Part shown: in pieces, positions 19,401-31,018 of the stretch
How the letters are laid out: every line of letters begins with the position of its first letter
Position numbering within the stretch: position 1 is the stretch's first letter
Source: Chloranthus sessilifolius
Lineage: Eukaryota > Streptophyta > Magnoliopsida > Chloranthales > Chloranthaceae
Length of the DNA: 64,000 nucleotides
Direction of reading: 5' to 3'
NCBI GenBank assembly: GCA_021018995.1
Contig: CM037593.1
Location: forward strand, 14,784,088-14,848,087
The notes under the pieces: generated by a model
Seen by the model: the letters and a program-made list of their open reading frames with translations, nothing else
Told to the model about the DNA's origin: nothing
Database searches by the model: none
Program-made: the position numbers and the translations under genes

Positions 19401-20027
19401 CTCCCACTCTTGGGTGAGGAGAAATCTGTCGATTCGGCTCATAACTGGCGAATCCTGCCCATTCGACCAAGTGAACTGGGCTCCTGACATCGGAATGTCC
19501 ATGAGTTCGGTTTCATCGATGAAGTCCGTAAAACCACGCATGCTAGTAGTGACCTTTTGCCTTCCAGATTTCTCATTGACAAAGCGGATTACGTTAAAGT
19601 CACCACCGATGATCCAAGGGAGATGCCAAATTTGGTGAACCAGAAGGAGCTCTTTCCAAAAGGCCGGTCTAAGGCGAGCATCGTTGGGGCCGTAAATTGC
19701 TGTGAACATCCACTGAATATTGGAGGATTGAAAAGAGAATTTGACGGAGATGGAGTGATTTCCTATCAATGAGTCCATCTTTTAGAGGATTTTCATGTTC
19801 TAGGCGAGAAGGCTTCTGCCACGAGTACCAGCAACATCTAGAGATAGCCAACCCCAATCTCGGCCGCAAAGAATTCTCCTGATTTTGGCGTGGCTGCAAG
19901 AGTCCCATTTGGTTTCTTGAAAGGTTATAAGGTATGGTTTCAGGGATGAAATGAAATTTTTTACTATGTCGCACTTAGCAAGGTCACCAAGGCCTCGTAC
20001 ATTCCAGCTGAGTAGGTTTAAAAACAT
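16440..20027 (-). pseudogene. LINE ORF2: endonuclease, reverse transcriptase, zf-RVT
   Basis: The start MFLNLLSWNVRGLGD at 20027 is the usual plant L1 ORF2 beginning and overlaps ORF1 by about 44 bp. Endonuclease landmarks follow: FQETKW, YGPND, GGDFNV and a final SNH where active enzymes have SDH. Reverse transcriptase landmarks are FRPISLIGGLYKIIA, KLDMEKAFDRVNW, FADDTIIF (the catalytic DD pair), then TYLGLPLS and AGRLTLIKSS. The end carries GGLGIRDIGQMNKAL, FSVKSAYN and the Cys/His region RCILCKKM ... ADHIMLHC. The reading frame changes or stops at about 19795, 19270, 19150, 18100, 17555, 17140 and 16770, so it is dead in at least seven places. The SDH change would by itself disable nicking. 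Confidence 0.88.
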
Positions 20028-21897
20028 TAAGAACGAAAGAGAGCGCAAGGGAGCAAGGGGCAGGGGAATCAGGGACCGGATCTGGCCGATCTAGTGAGAG
20101 GTGTGGGCCCCTTGGGAGGATCGGAACTAGTGAGGACTGATCTGAGGTTTTCAGAGGTGCCATTGAAGTGAAGTCCGTATTTAAGGCAGATTTTGTGAAG
20201 GTCTTTCTCAAGAAGAAGATCAAGATCATCGAGAGAGTTTCGGACGAAGGAAGATGATGGTTTAGAATCTGCGGAGACTGAGGAGGTAGGGGGATTTTTA
20301 TTGATGGGAGAAGGGTGGACATCGGTGGAGCCAGAAGAAATAGGCTTAGAGCAGGGGTTTGCAGAAGAGGGTGAGGAGAGTACTGGAATAGGGGAAGGGG
20401 GTTGACCATCAAGCTGAATGGATTGTTTCTTCCATCTTCCGTCAAAATTTGAATGGAACACAATTCCTGGCCAACTTTTTCCAAGTGTCGAATGGTGGCC
20501 TCGCGTCCAGGATGAGAGTGATTTGAATTTGAAAACTGTCCGTTGGGATAGGAATGTGAGTTGATGCCACTTGTCCAGTGCTTAGTGGCAGAATGGGGAG
20601 TCTCAATGCTGGGGTGTGTGGCCTGCTTCCTCATTGAGAATTTGTTACCGTCCTCATCACAGAGGCAGAAACTCTGTGTCATCTCTTGCCCTTGAGGTTC
20701 CCAATCGCTTGATTCAGACATTTTCTCATTGGAATGTTCTAAGAATAATTTGTTGATTAGAGCAGGGGAGTTGACATCGGCTGTGTAAAAGGTAGGCCCG
20801 TCGTGCGTGGAATGGGAAGGAGATGAGATGTTGGGTAGGTCCTCTTTAGGTTCTATTTCAATTGCGATTGGGTAGCTTAGGTTGCCAACAGAAATCCAAA
20901 TGAGTCTGGGTATGTGTACCCAAGAGTTGCAGGAAATCTTAATTCTGGCTAGAGAGAGAGTTTCAAACTCCAAAATAGCTTTGTCGATTTCGGTTAAGCT
21001 TCCCCATTGCCTGGCAACGTCTTTGAAAACCGTTTCAAGCCATAGGTGAAATGGTAGGCCTCTGAGTCTAAGCCAAACTTCATTCCCGAATGAGTCGGCT
21101 GCTTCGTTTTCAATGGACCAAGGGTGTAGGGAAAAGAAGTTGTCATTGCAGCGCCATCCCTCTCGAAAATCTTGAAGGGTTCGATCTTTCTCATCAGCCC
21201 TTTCAAATTCGAAGAGAATGGAATGAAATTGGATGCATTTGACAGTGAGGTTGGAAATCTTCCAATTTGCTTTTGCCCAGCTAGAGATGAGGTCAAGGTC
21301 AGGGAGGGGGCGATTTGAATAGCCAATGATGCAGAAGTTAGATAGCCAGCTGGCCCAACCCTCGCCTGTAGAAGAGTCTAGGGCAATGGTGGAAGGGGGG
21401 TGACTGAGAGGGGTGGTGGGTTTAGGGTGGGGATTTGGGGAAATGAAGGGGGAGGTTTTCAAAGGGGGTGGTGGTTTCGGGGTTCGAGGTTGAGAGGTGA
21501 GAGGCTTCCGAGATCGGTTTTGGGAGACACTAGGGTTTGGTGGTTGGGGATGTCGATTGTGGGTTGTTTTAGGTTGGGTTGTATCATTTTTGAAGCGTCG
21601 TCCCCAAATGGACCAGCCATTAGAGATGTCCTTGGCCTGAGAAGCGCTTAACTCAACAAATCTGTTAACTTTCTTGTTTCTCCAGAGAGTGCCAAAGCTT
21701 CTATGGGCTTTGCAGTGTTTCTTCAGGCACCATTGACGGAAACTGAAGTTCCAAAAACCGCATGAGTTGCAGCTCCAGTCGCCAGTTTTTGGGGAAGCAA
21801 GCTGCTGTTGTTGTCGAGATTTTCAGCGTTTGATATCCTGGTCTGGATTGGGTAGAAAACTTTTTCTCTCCGACGCCCATTCCGCACGTCCTGCCAT
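19984..21897 (-). pseudogene. LINE ORF1 with N-terminal RanBP2-like zinc finger
   Basis: The ATG at 21895-21897 opens MAGRAEWASERKSFLPNP. After an in-frame TGA at 21823-21825 the same frame runs unbroken to TGA at 19984. At 21712-21783 it encodes GDWSCNSCGFWNFSFRQW followed by CLKKHC. This fits the RanBP2 pattern W-x-C-x2-C-x3-N-x6-C, with the fourth Cys shifted by two residues. A linker rich in Pro, Thr and Ser follows, then a DUF4283-type domain (WASWLSNFCIIGYSNRPLPD ... WLRLRGLPFHLWL ... ISVGNLSYPI), and a long Ser/Pro-rich tail. ORF1 proteins of L1 elements bind the element RNA. RanBP2 fingers bind single-stranded RNA in other proteins, so an RNA-binding role is likely. I saw no CCHC knuckle, which many plant ORF1 proteins carry. 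Confidence 0.8.
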
Positions 21898-21960
21898 GGT
21901 TGGTGAGGTCGCCGCCAGATTCCGTTGAGGAGATGGGAGTAGTCGGTGTCTTGTCGTGTA

Positions 21961-22950
21961 AATCGCCGTTCGAGAAGGTGGGAGTAGTCGTCTGTGCCGC
22001 TTGATCTTCTTCCCGTCTTCATCGCCTTAAGTTGGTAAATTATAATTCGTTTTCGGGTTTTTAAACCATGCAAAGAACACACACAAAAGAGAAACAAGCA
22101 ATTATTTCGACATCTTACAAGCATAGTCCCCACTAGGATTGGCTGTAAATTCATTAGCATTAATGAAATTTTTGCACTAATTGGATTATTAATAAAGTGT
22201 ATTGAGTAAATGTAGAAATTTTGGTGTCAACAATTGGCGCATGGTTGAGATCATGCCTCAATGCTCATGCAATTCATTGCAGTTGTGGATCATTACGTAG
22301 CTAAACTGCAAGATGGACGATGACACAACTTTGAGGTCATAGGTTCAGTTCCAGCTTATATAACCAAAAAAAGAGGGAAAAAATCTTTAGTTACTTAAAA
22401 GACATTAATACCCTCTGTGTAAAGCCTTGTGCAAAGTATTGCTCTATCCTTCTTTGAGGAAAGCTTGCCATTTCTTTTCCTATCAGCAGTGACATGCTAG
22501 AATGAGTAAGGCATTCCTCATTCTTTTGCACTTCAAGCTTATTCCTTACATCCCAGAGTCACTAGATATAAAATAGTTATAACTAGTTCTTACAAAACAA
22601 AATGTAACATGCCACAGGAAAAATAAAGTAAACTTGTCTCAAAAGGGTAAAAGAAAATATAATGCAATTCCAAGAGAGGTTTGGAGCAAGTAGAAAATGT
22701 AATTAATTAGAGGATTACCTACAAAAAGGAGTAAAAGGAACCTAAATGATAAATAGACTACATTTTGGTTCTTGCCAAGATCACCATCACACATCCTCGT
22801 ATAAATGCTACAATGATAAATATCTAGTAAAGACTACAATCATCATGAGCTGGATTTTTTTTTTTTAACTTGTGACCTGATGTCAACATCTAATATCTAC
22901 AATATAAGAATCCAAAAGATACAGCTCAAATCCATGTCATATGTCATGTT
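21961..22950. other. No gene recognised
   Basis: Near 22318-22355 a B-box-like GGTTCAGTTCC could belong to a worn SINE. Otherwise nothing is supported. Confidence 0.45.
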
Positions 22951-22954
22951 CTCG

Positions 22955-23110
22955 ATAATAGCACTGATAACTAGTTGGTGGGCCCTTGGTTGGTCCCTCA
23001 TTGGCTAGGCAATCAGCCTTAGAATTACCTTCTCTATGAATATGAAAGCATCAAACACTGCCCACTCCTTTAAGTATGCGGTTTATGTCCCCAACGCTGT
23101 TCATAAATCT
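22955..23110 (-). mobile_element. LINE fragment, RNase H C-terminus
   Basis: The minus strand reads NRILKEWAVFDAFIFHREGN then SKADCLANEG. HREGN-x-KADCLAN is the end of the RNase H domain of plant non-LTR elements. It is an isolated tail, about 50 codons, right beside the shaggy-kinase fragment. Confidence 0.65.
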
Positions 23111-23529
23111 CCACAGAGAGTCAGCTGTCGTAGTTAGCCATGAGATCTAACGCCTTCATTCCATATCACACGTATGAATATCACTAAAGATTCGCCGTTA
23201 CTGAATTCTGTTTTGATAACCTCTGTTAGAAACTACAAAGTAAAAGAAACATAAAACAGAACATGGATAGAAGGGAAAATTACACAAACCTTAATTGCAT
23301 CATGAAATTTTGTAGATATATCTAATCTCATGTTTTGTGTGGAGACTCTCTTACATTCATCCTGCAAAACTGGGCACCAAGTAGAAGTCATCGGCTACAC
23401 CATACTAGATAACTACAATATAAAGCTAGAGCAAAAACTGTAGTAGAAAACTGGCCTATTCTCTGGAAATGTATAACTGAAAAAGAAACAGTATTATGAA
23501 ATTTTAGAATATGTGTTGTAAGAGTGAAA

Positions 23530-24599
<1,070 letters not shown>

Positions 24600-24600
24600 C

Positions 24601-24826
24601 TGTTTACAGTTTGTCGGGTTCAGGTTGGGTGTAGGTCTAGGTCTAACTAGTAGGTTGAGTAAAGGTCAGGCTATTTCGAACAGGTTCGGTTCAGGTTCTG
24701 CTCAAGGTTTATTTAGTTAACAAATTGGTTCAGGTTCGTCAAGAGAACTGATATGATCAACAGGTCAGGTTCAAGTTGACCATAAACCCGCCCCGAACCC
24801 GACCTTTTTGCATCCCTGTTCATAGG
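24601..24826. mobile_element. MITE-like element rich in GGTTCAGGTT
   Basis: Words such as TCGGGTTCAGGTTGGG, GGTTCGGTTCAGG and CGAACCCGACC fill the stretch, and the right end, read in reverse, is CAGGGATGCAAAAAGGTCGGG-like. This resembles plant hAT MITEs beginning TAGGGATG. The left end does not match well and no target duplication was found. It lies in the intron upstream of the kinase exon. Confidence 0.5.
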
Positions 24827-25038
24827 TAAGCTGGAATCATATTAAACAATTCAATTGATTCGTGAAAATTTCAGCACTAGTGTTAGATTCAGGAGCGAAT
24901 GCTGAATCGAACGCTCATTCATTTCGAATTGTAGGATTTCTCTTGAGAGGCTTAAAGAAATCTTGAACAAGCACAAAAACTGAATCTTGATATTACTTGG
25001 GAGATTAATTTCTTTGAAGTAGGAAAGACGAAACTTAC

Positions 25039-25385
25039 CAAACCATAACAGCCGACGGAACATAAGTCTAATAAAATTGAGGACATCATGCAAGGAATCC
25101 TTCGAAAACCCAGTCCAAGTCTTTTTGCAAGTAGGAGAGAACTTGACATAAAGTGCCAACAGTACCACATTGATCCAATACGAAATCGAATTCGCCAAGG
25201 CAGCGCCTTTGAACCAGAGGCCCAACTTGAACACTAGAATCCAGCATACGAGTACGTGAAGTGAAGCTGTAACACTCGACGCTATCGTCATTGGGAAGAC
25301 GATGTTTTGAGTTTGTAAGAATCTAAGTTGGCATTGGAGTAGACCAACCGCGAAAAGACTCGGGATCAGTCCAACAAAAAGATTA
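25039..25385 (-). pseudogene. MATE (DTX) transporter, internal exon fragment
   Basis: The frame reads LIPSLFAVGLLQCQLRFLQT, QNIVFPMTIASSVTASLHVL, VCWILVFKLGLWFKGAALAN and SISYWINVVLLALYVKFSPT, then a loop (CKKTWTGFSKDSLHD). This is the conserved middle of plant MATE transporters, membrane proteins that export metabolites with proton exchange. Two hydrophobic membrane spans are visible. Near the end, after FIRL, two bases are missing; beyond this the sequence still encodes VPSAVMV and ends at a good donor GTAAG (25038). MATE exon 1 of the same strand lies at 39549-39820. A direct repeat ATCAGTCCAACAAAAAGATT flanks the upstream side (25364 and 25411). Confidence 0.88.
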
Positions 25386-25594
25386 GAAAATTGTAGTTTC
25401 CAAAATTCAGATAATCAGTCCAACAAAAAGATTGAAAGAGAAGGAATTGGCCTGCACAGGCTATGGAATTTCAATAAAAATGAGTCTAGAATTACAATAA
25501 TAAATGGGGACAAAACACAGATGATAAGAAAAATTATATGATAATTATATATGGTTCTCCATATATGTTGCAACAAAAAGATACAATACAATAC

Positions 25595-25683
25595 CTTTCC
25601 ACGTTTTGTGTACCTAGGTTCATGAAGATATTGGGGCATCTAGATAGTCTTTCGGAACCAGTCTCTCCAACAATGACGAGAAC
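25595..25683 (-). pseudogene. DEAH-box RNA helicase, single exon fragment (motif I)
   Basis: The exon has AG/GT borders and reads VLVIVGETGS then, after loss of one base, KT and PQYLHE..YTKRGK. It is the motif I (Walker A, GETGSGKT) exon of Prp2/Prp16/Prp22-type splicing helicases. The intact exon would be 90 bp; this is 89. The frame is broken inside the nucleotide-binding loop. No other part of the gene is nearby. Confidence 0.85.
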
Positions 25684-25994
25684 CTGCTTAGAATTGATAA
25701 ACACATTATTAGGAATAAGCATAACAAATTAACTATATAGATTGCTTGCAGAACTGTAATAAGGGCACTAGGCCACAGGGACCCCTAGCGCATAATGTGC
25801 ACCTTCTGCCTTTAACAACACTGATTATGTATAGCATGCCAACCCCAAAAGAAGCAATGCCATAGCATTAGTAACTCCAAGGAGACCTGATGTGGTTGTG
25901 TTCAAACAGAACTCATTCATAGAAACATGCTAAAAACTAGACATGTATTAATGTTAAGAAAACCATAGGATGAAAGTCATAGAGTGAATTCTTA

Positions 25995-26267
<273 letters not shown>

Positions 26268-26428
26268 TCAATTTCAGGAGAAAAAAAGACATAAACCAGT
26301 TGAAAAAATTGCCAAAAATAAGAAATTACACAATAAAATGGAAGCATTAATTCTCACAAATAATCAAGTACCCAAGAAAATGGAAGCATTTTAGACAAGT
26401 AATAATCGAGAAAACACGGAGAACATAC

Positions 26429-26660
26429 CTAGTTTCTGCGAAATCCAAGATCTTCGCGAATCCAAGAAGAGCACCAATGCCTGCTTGGGATCAAGATCGT
26501 CAACAGTGGCGATGAAAGCAAGAGCATCAACGTACTCGCTAACGCTGAGGCCGTGATCCATCAACCTCTCTCTACTCCGCTGCGAGATCTGGGCTTGGAA
26601 GCTCTGTACGATCTACTACTGATGCGAAAGCAGAGGGAAATTGGACAAGAAATCCCTATC
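26429..26660 (-). pseudogene. COG1 (conserved oligomeric Golgi subunit 1), first-exon fragment
   Basis: The frame reads FLSNFPLLSHQ[29 protein letters not shown], then [20 protein letters not shown], then [20 protein letters not shown] and a donor GTATGT at 26428. Order and spacing match the N-terminal region of plant COG1, which tethers vesicles at the Golgi. Two adjacent TAG codons interrupt it (26612-26617 region). Only this exon is present. Confidence 0.8.
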
Positions 26661-26735
26661 TGCATTGCTGTTTACAAGCAAGAAAGCTACACACACAACT
26701 AAGTGTTAGGAATAGTAAATCAACTAATAGCATAC

Positions 26736-26806
26736 CAAAGATGATTTGAGTCATACTCGGCTGACAGCAGCTCATCTAAAGAAGCACCAGTCTCAGGACA
26801 ATACGA
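26736..26806 (-). pseudogene. Unrecognised exon-like fragment
   Basis: The minus strand shows an acceptor-like CTAG, then SYCPETGASLDELLSAEYDS and NHL, then a donor GTATGC. The amino-acid composition is protein-like and it continues the row of captured exons on the same strand. I cannot name the gene. Confidence 0.35.
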
Positions 26807-27313
26807 CTAGTGTTCATTCAGGATATGTGTAATGAAGAAGTTTAACGCAAATATTGCTTTCGTTTATTTACAAGAGTAGAAAGGAAGGTCATTGAGTTAG
26901 AAATTTATAATAAACAATCACATGTTAGATTGTACAGAAAAGGAAACTATAACAAAGTGAGTAAGTGGAGATAATTAGAATCAGGCCTTGTATCTAAAAA
27001 AGCCAGAATTGCAGTCGAATTGAGATACTTGGCCTCAGGTTGCCTTTGACTGGCTATGATTCAAACAACCATGGGTCGAAGGTCTAGTTTCTTAAATAAC
27101 TGCCAAGTTGAGGATCATCTCTACCAATTTGGAATGTGTTCACTACCTACTATCTACTTTCCTCTATGAGCTATGTTAATAACAGATCATTGATAATGAA
27201 AAAAAAAAACCATTTAAATCTAGGCCTTCTCACCTCAACCAATTGAAATAAAAAAATACAAAACTGAAAAAGAGGTAAGAACGCATAAATATGAACCTGC
27301 AACAAACCCTAAG
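26807..27313. other. No gene recognised
   Basis: AT-rich sequence with an A-run at 27199-27209. No supported feature. Confidence 0.45.
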
Positions 27314-27363
27314 GTGCTGGCTGGCTGTTGTATATATATATATACACAATAGGAGCTGCTGGC
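27314..27363. repeat. CTGGCTGTTG-(TA)n element, copy 1
   Basis: GCTGGCTGGCTGTTG, then (TA)8, then CACAATAGGAGCTGCTGGC: two related arms around a TA core, able to fold into a hairpin. Confidence 0.7.
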
Positions 27364-27484
27364 CGTCGTGGCCTGGAACTTCATTTTTTTCATAGGTTTG
27401 TGGATACAAAGGCGGAGCATAATAAAAGTCCCATACAACATTTTTCATTAATTTACAAAAAAGAAAATTACATCCAGGATCAGC

Positions 27485-27575
27485 ACCCCCCCTCCATAAA
27501 AACAACACAAGCGATCAACACCCCCCCCATAACAACAACACAAATGATCAACACCCCCCCTCCCCCCATAACAAC
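27485..27575. repeat. C-run tandem repeat
   Basis: Three units of GATCAACACCCCCC followed by CATAACAACAACACAA-like sequence. On the minus strand this is a G-run-rich tail just beyond the 27579 stop codon, so it may be 3' UTR of that frame. Confidence 0.7.
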
Positions 27576-27578
27576 CAC

Positions 27579-28065
27579 TACGTACTAGCATCGGACTGGT
27601 CGTCATCCTCCGAAGAGTAGGAGACCGTTGCAGTGCAGGCCGGTGAGCCGGTGCTTACATGGTAGCTGTTGAAGACCTCTTGATGATGGAGGGATAGCTG
27701 GTAGTCCGAATATGAGGTGTCGGAGTCGAAGCTGAGTATGACAAGGCCGCGATGGCGACCCTCACCTCGAGCCTCTCCAACTGTGAGGTCGGATCGGCGA
27801 GTCGATATCTGGCCGATAGGGGGAGATGTAGGCGCATCGGGGCGGAGCTCATGGGAGGCGGAACAACATGAATGAGGGGGCTGAGCACAACCGGGTGGTG
27901 CAAGGGGACGAACTATAAGGGGGCCGGGGGCCCTAAATCTGGGAGGCACAAGGGGTGCCGCTAGAGCATGCTCTTCATCATCAATAATAACTACGTAATC
28001 CGGCGCCTCGCCGACGACGCCGAGGCAGATAAACCTGTCCGAGAATGAGATGAACCCGGGGTGCC
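27579..28065 (-). CDS. Unrecognised Pro/Ser-rich frame downstream of Harbinger genes
   Basis: From about 28065 the minus frame stays open for some 160 codons: VRHPGFISFSDRFICLGVVG, EAPDYVVIIDDEEHALAAPL, then a Pro-rich middle (PGPLIVRPLAPPGC) and a Ser/Asp-rich end (SYSSEDDDQSDAST). No ATG is placed to start it; AAGATATG at about 28058 looks like an exon start. The direction, GC content and position fit a last exon of the gene at 28204-28551. No family is recognised. Confidence 0.4.
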
Positions 28066-28203
28066 TGACATATCTTCACATTCCATATACCCAATTGAGA
28101 ATACTTTGAATTGGGATACGATACATAGCTGATATGAATTGATTACATGAGAAATAATAAAATTTGAAAAGTGAGAAACAGAATATTGAGAATTATGAAG
28201 AAA

Positions 28204-28551
28204 TTACAGTAACTGCCATACATAAATAACCAAAGTGGATATGAGAACAATAATAACTGCATGTGCAAACATTCCACACATGCAATCTAGACGCACACAA
28301 ACATCTGGGGCCCTATCTATCACTCTATCCATTAGTTGTGTTTGTTGGGTTATCGGAGGTATATGGTGATATGTGGGTGGGTTATATGAGAGTTCGTTTA
28401 GGGGTCGTCGTAATGCATTTAGTGCTTCGTCGTACAAATGGAAGGAGTGATGACGAGCCCCAGAAAAACCAGCTACTTCCCTTGAGCATTCCTGCCAGGT
28501 TCGATATATACCCGGTCTCCTACCAACGAACACGACGTAATATTTACCCAT
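28204..28551 (-). CDS. Small protein with RNase H1 N-terminal-like domain and C-terminal membrane segment
   Basis: Starting at ATG 28549-28551, just after a splice-acceptor-like TTTTGTAG, it reads MGKYYVVFVGRRPGIYRTWQ, ECSREVAGFSGARHHSFHLY, DEALNALRRPL. YYVVFVGR-PGIY-W-EC-VGFSGA-F-EA is the RNase H1 N-terminal (viroplasmin-like) fold, which binds RNA/DNA hybrids or double-stranded RNA. No RNase H catalytic domain follows. The last 30 residues (CMCGMFAHAVIIVLISTLVI) form one hydrophobic segment. It lies 115 bp downstream of a Harbinger transposase on the same strand, between it and the Pro/Ser-rich frame. It may be an accessory gene of the element or a captured host domain. Confidence 0.65.
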   Translation of the reverse strand: MGKYYVVFVGRRPGIYRTWQECSREVAGFSGARHHSFHLYDEALNALRRPLNELSYNPPTYHHIPPITQQTQLMDRVIDRAPDVCVRLDCMCGMFAHAVIIVLISTLVIYVWQLL

Positions 28552-28665
28552 ATCTACAAAATACGTCAATTGGTTAGTGAGTAGAAGAGTGAGAAATGGC
28601 TCATTTAATGGCTTCAAATTAAGAGTTTACAATAAAACTATATAACCAACTGTACATTTAATATG

Positions 28666-29842
28666 TCAATATGATTGCGTGTCCCACATAGTGTTGGCTA
28701 TATTATCACGGAATGTGTTAATCCATTCGCGATTTGCAGGGGTTTGAGTACAATGGATGTCAGGGTCTATCTCGTGGACCGAGTCGTCAGATGGCTCTAC
28801 TATACGGTCCTCTGGCCATTCTTCGAAGAATGGATCTTCTGGATCGTATAATTTTATAAAATTGTATAGAATACATGCAGTGACTATTCTCACTTGTGAT
28901 TGAATTGGGAACCTCGTGGCTGTTTTCAATATCGGAAACCGTTGTTTCAGTACCCCAAATGTTCTCTCAACCACATTACGTAGAGACGCATGTCGCTTGT
29001 TGAAAAGTTATTGTGGAGTCAATGGGGGATTCGAGGTATTGAATTCTTTAATATGGTAGCGAATCCCCCGATAGGGAGTTAGAAAGCCTCGCATGTTGGA
29101 ATAACCCCCATCCACAAGGTAATACTTGTTAAGTGGCACTTGAAGTCGATTTTGTGGCCTAGAGAGAGCACTTGCTAGAAGTTTCGAGTCTGGGGAAGAC
29201 CCCTCCCATCCAGGGAGTACGTAGGAATAGCATGTCGAACGATATGACACATAGAACATTTTGTGATGTCGCATTGTGACGGTTACAATAATGTTGTGAG
29301 TCCCGCCTGAGAACGGTAACGTCAACATGTGTACCGTTGATGGCTCCTACAGCACCCTTGAACCATGGGTAAAACCTTTGTTGGCTGCTAATCTCTGGGG
29401 GAGTTATAGTAGTGGCACATTTTACAAAAATCCTCATACAATCAGCGATAGCGTGGCACGCTATTAAAATATAGGCTAATGGTTGAGCCCGAACGCTGAA
29501 ATCTATCTTGGATGGTTCTATTCTTCTAATTTTGAGCGATAGTGTACATGAATATAACAACCGCCTCTTCCATGTTCATCCTCTGTGAGTCCTCCAACAG
29601 ACCCCTCATCCTAAGGCCGTCACATAAACTTCTGAATGCGGCGTACGCATTCGAAAAAGTTCATATGCAATATCTGGATGCCTGCAAAGGGTTTCCTGAA
29701 CGTATAACGGACCAGTGAGAATCGATGTGTGACGTTGTCGCCTTTCTGGACAAAGTGTTAAGATGTAGGCAATGACGGTAATGACGAAGCCCATTGTACA
29801 CATCGCAATCAATTCATCATCGAATACGAGGGGTGGTGCCAT
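28666..29842 (-). pseudogene. PIF/Harbinger transposase (DDE_Tnp_4)
   Basis: Pieces in order: MAPPLVFDDELIAMC at 29842, LFRMRTPTF-like and MNMEEAVVIFMY (helix-turn-helix part), KGAVGAINGTHVDV, YVLPGWEGSSPDSKLL, KYYLVDGGYSNMRGFL, VVERTFGVLKQRFPILKT and the acidic tail FFEEWPEDRIVE. The family uses a D-D-E triad in GAIDGTH, HDS/VDGGY and ERTFG. Here the first Asp reads Asn (INGTH), while the later Asp and Glu are kept. The frame shifts or stops near 29605, 29560, 29300 and 28990. The enzyme would cut and paste the element at TWA sites. Terminal repeats were not found with confidence. Confidence 0.87.
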
Positions 29843-29948
29843 TATACCTAAATGACAAAACCCATTCAGTTTAATTACAATATTTTTTTTACATTAACTC
29901 ATAAATTTATAAAATCATTACAATTTTATAGCATAAACATCATTAGGC

Positions 29949-31018
29949 CTATGGAGGTGACCATGACCTTCTACATAAGGCGAAGAGGTAGGATTGACGA
30001 TGCTCTGGGCGCAACGACATCACTATTTCAGCCATTCGGCCGGACTGCTCAAATCTAACTAGGAGCTCCATAAACATAGAATGGTCAATAAAGTTGTTTG
30101 ATCTCATTTCTTGTAAAAATTCTAAAAGTTGTTCATGATGGCTACGAGGTAGTTCAAGGACGGTCCGATTAGTGATGTTATCAAGATTTGTTTGAAATCC
30201 CGCCAACTGCTCAATAAGACCATCAGGGAGGTCTACACTCTTCCTTTTCCTTCCTGAGCCACTTGTACTGGAGCTCCAAGTAGGCCGGGTTCGGGTTGTC
30301 GAGTTTGGACCACTCTCCGCAGTTAAAGGAGACTCCGCATTGGTAGGTCTCTCTCGTGAGGAGAACTCTTCATTTTCAAATACAGGGTGGTACGAGTCCC
30401 CACTATCTTCATCGCTCAGAGGAATAACACGTTCTTTGACAGGAGATCGACGATCCCCAGGGTGGAACTCCTCAGCCCCGGTGTATGTGTTGTTTCCAAA
30501 TAGAAGGCAAAGCAGTTTATAGTCTTGCACCTTCCTACGTCGATAATTTGCGGCCCAACTATTACCCTGAAGTCATGTATGTTAGGTTAAGTAAAATGTT
30601 CATATTATGTACAATTATTTAGATTCACTGTTACGAGGTTTGTAGTTGCTAACCAATGCAGAAATGAAATTGTCCCATATATCAGGTTCCGCAATGACCA
30701 TTTTATTGCCCTGGTCCCAACCAAAACCACTAGTATCAAAGATTTTCTTCATCCTAGAGTAATTATTCCTCGACTTCAAGTGATTGTAGCATTTATCTCG
30801 TGAGTTCTTCTAGTTTTCCTTGAAGCACTTATAAGACTTTAGCTTTTACCATCTCGGGCCCACATTTTTTGCCACGTTCCGTTAGGTAGTTTCTGACGTA
30901 CATAGAATTGCTCGACAAGTTCTTCGATATAGGCCTTGTCTTGTTGCTCAGTCCACGTGAAATTTTTTGACTAACCGACATTATTGCGGACAACACCCTT
31001 TCCCTTACGGCTACTCAT
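29949..31018 (-). pseudogene. MYB/SANT-like protein of the Harbinger element
   Basis: The start MSSRKGKGVVRNNVG at 31018 is followed by TAG, then SKNFTWTEQQDKAYIEELVE and QFYVRQKLPNGTWQKMW. WTEQQDKA-E-L is the Myb/SANT-like domain of the second protein that PIF/Harbinger elements need for nuclear import and end binding. After a broken middle the frame at 29949-30530 (DYKLLCLLFGNNTYTGAEEF ... SGSGRKRKSVDLPDGLIEQL ... LELPRSHHEQLLEFLQEM) gives the usual Ser-rich linker and C-terminal helices. It lies upstream of the transposase on the same strand, 107 bp from its start. Introns of about 100 bp may explain part of the gaps. Confidence 0.8.

Larger units (their letters stand above)
16345..21960 (-). 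mobile_element. L1-type LINE, nearly full length, decayed
   Basis: On the minus strand two overlapping frames make up a plant L1 element: ORF1 with a zinc finger and DUF4283-like domain, then ORF2 with endonuclease, reverse transcriptase and a C-terminal zinc-binding domain. Coding remnants cover about 5.45 kb, close to full length. The 3' end is probably near 16345-16440, where the minus strand becomes A-rich. AAGTACGCAAAA occurs at both 16321 and 16397, but this pair flanks only the tail. Several stops and frameshifts make it immobile. Confidence 0.85.

Noticed and set aside
22240-22380. Possible second SINE
   Set aside because: Only a B-box-like string (GGTTCAGTTCC) and a weak A box are present; no tail or duplication was found.
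22000-23500. Helitron 3' terminus for the captured exons
   Set aside because: I looked for a short GC-rich hairpin followed by CTRR on the minus strand and found none I could defend. The capture idea rests on exon layout only.
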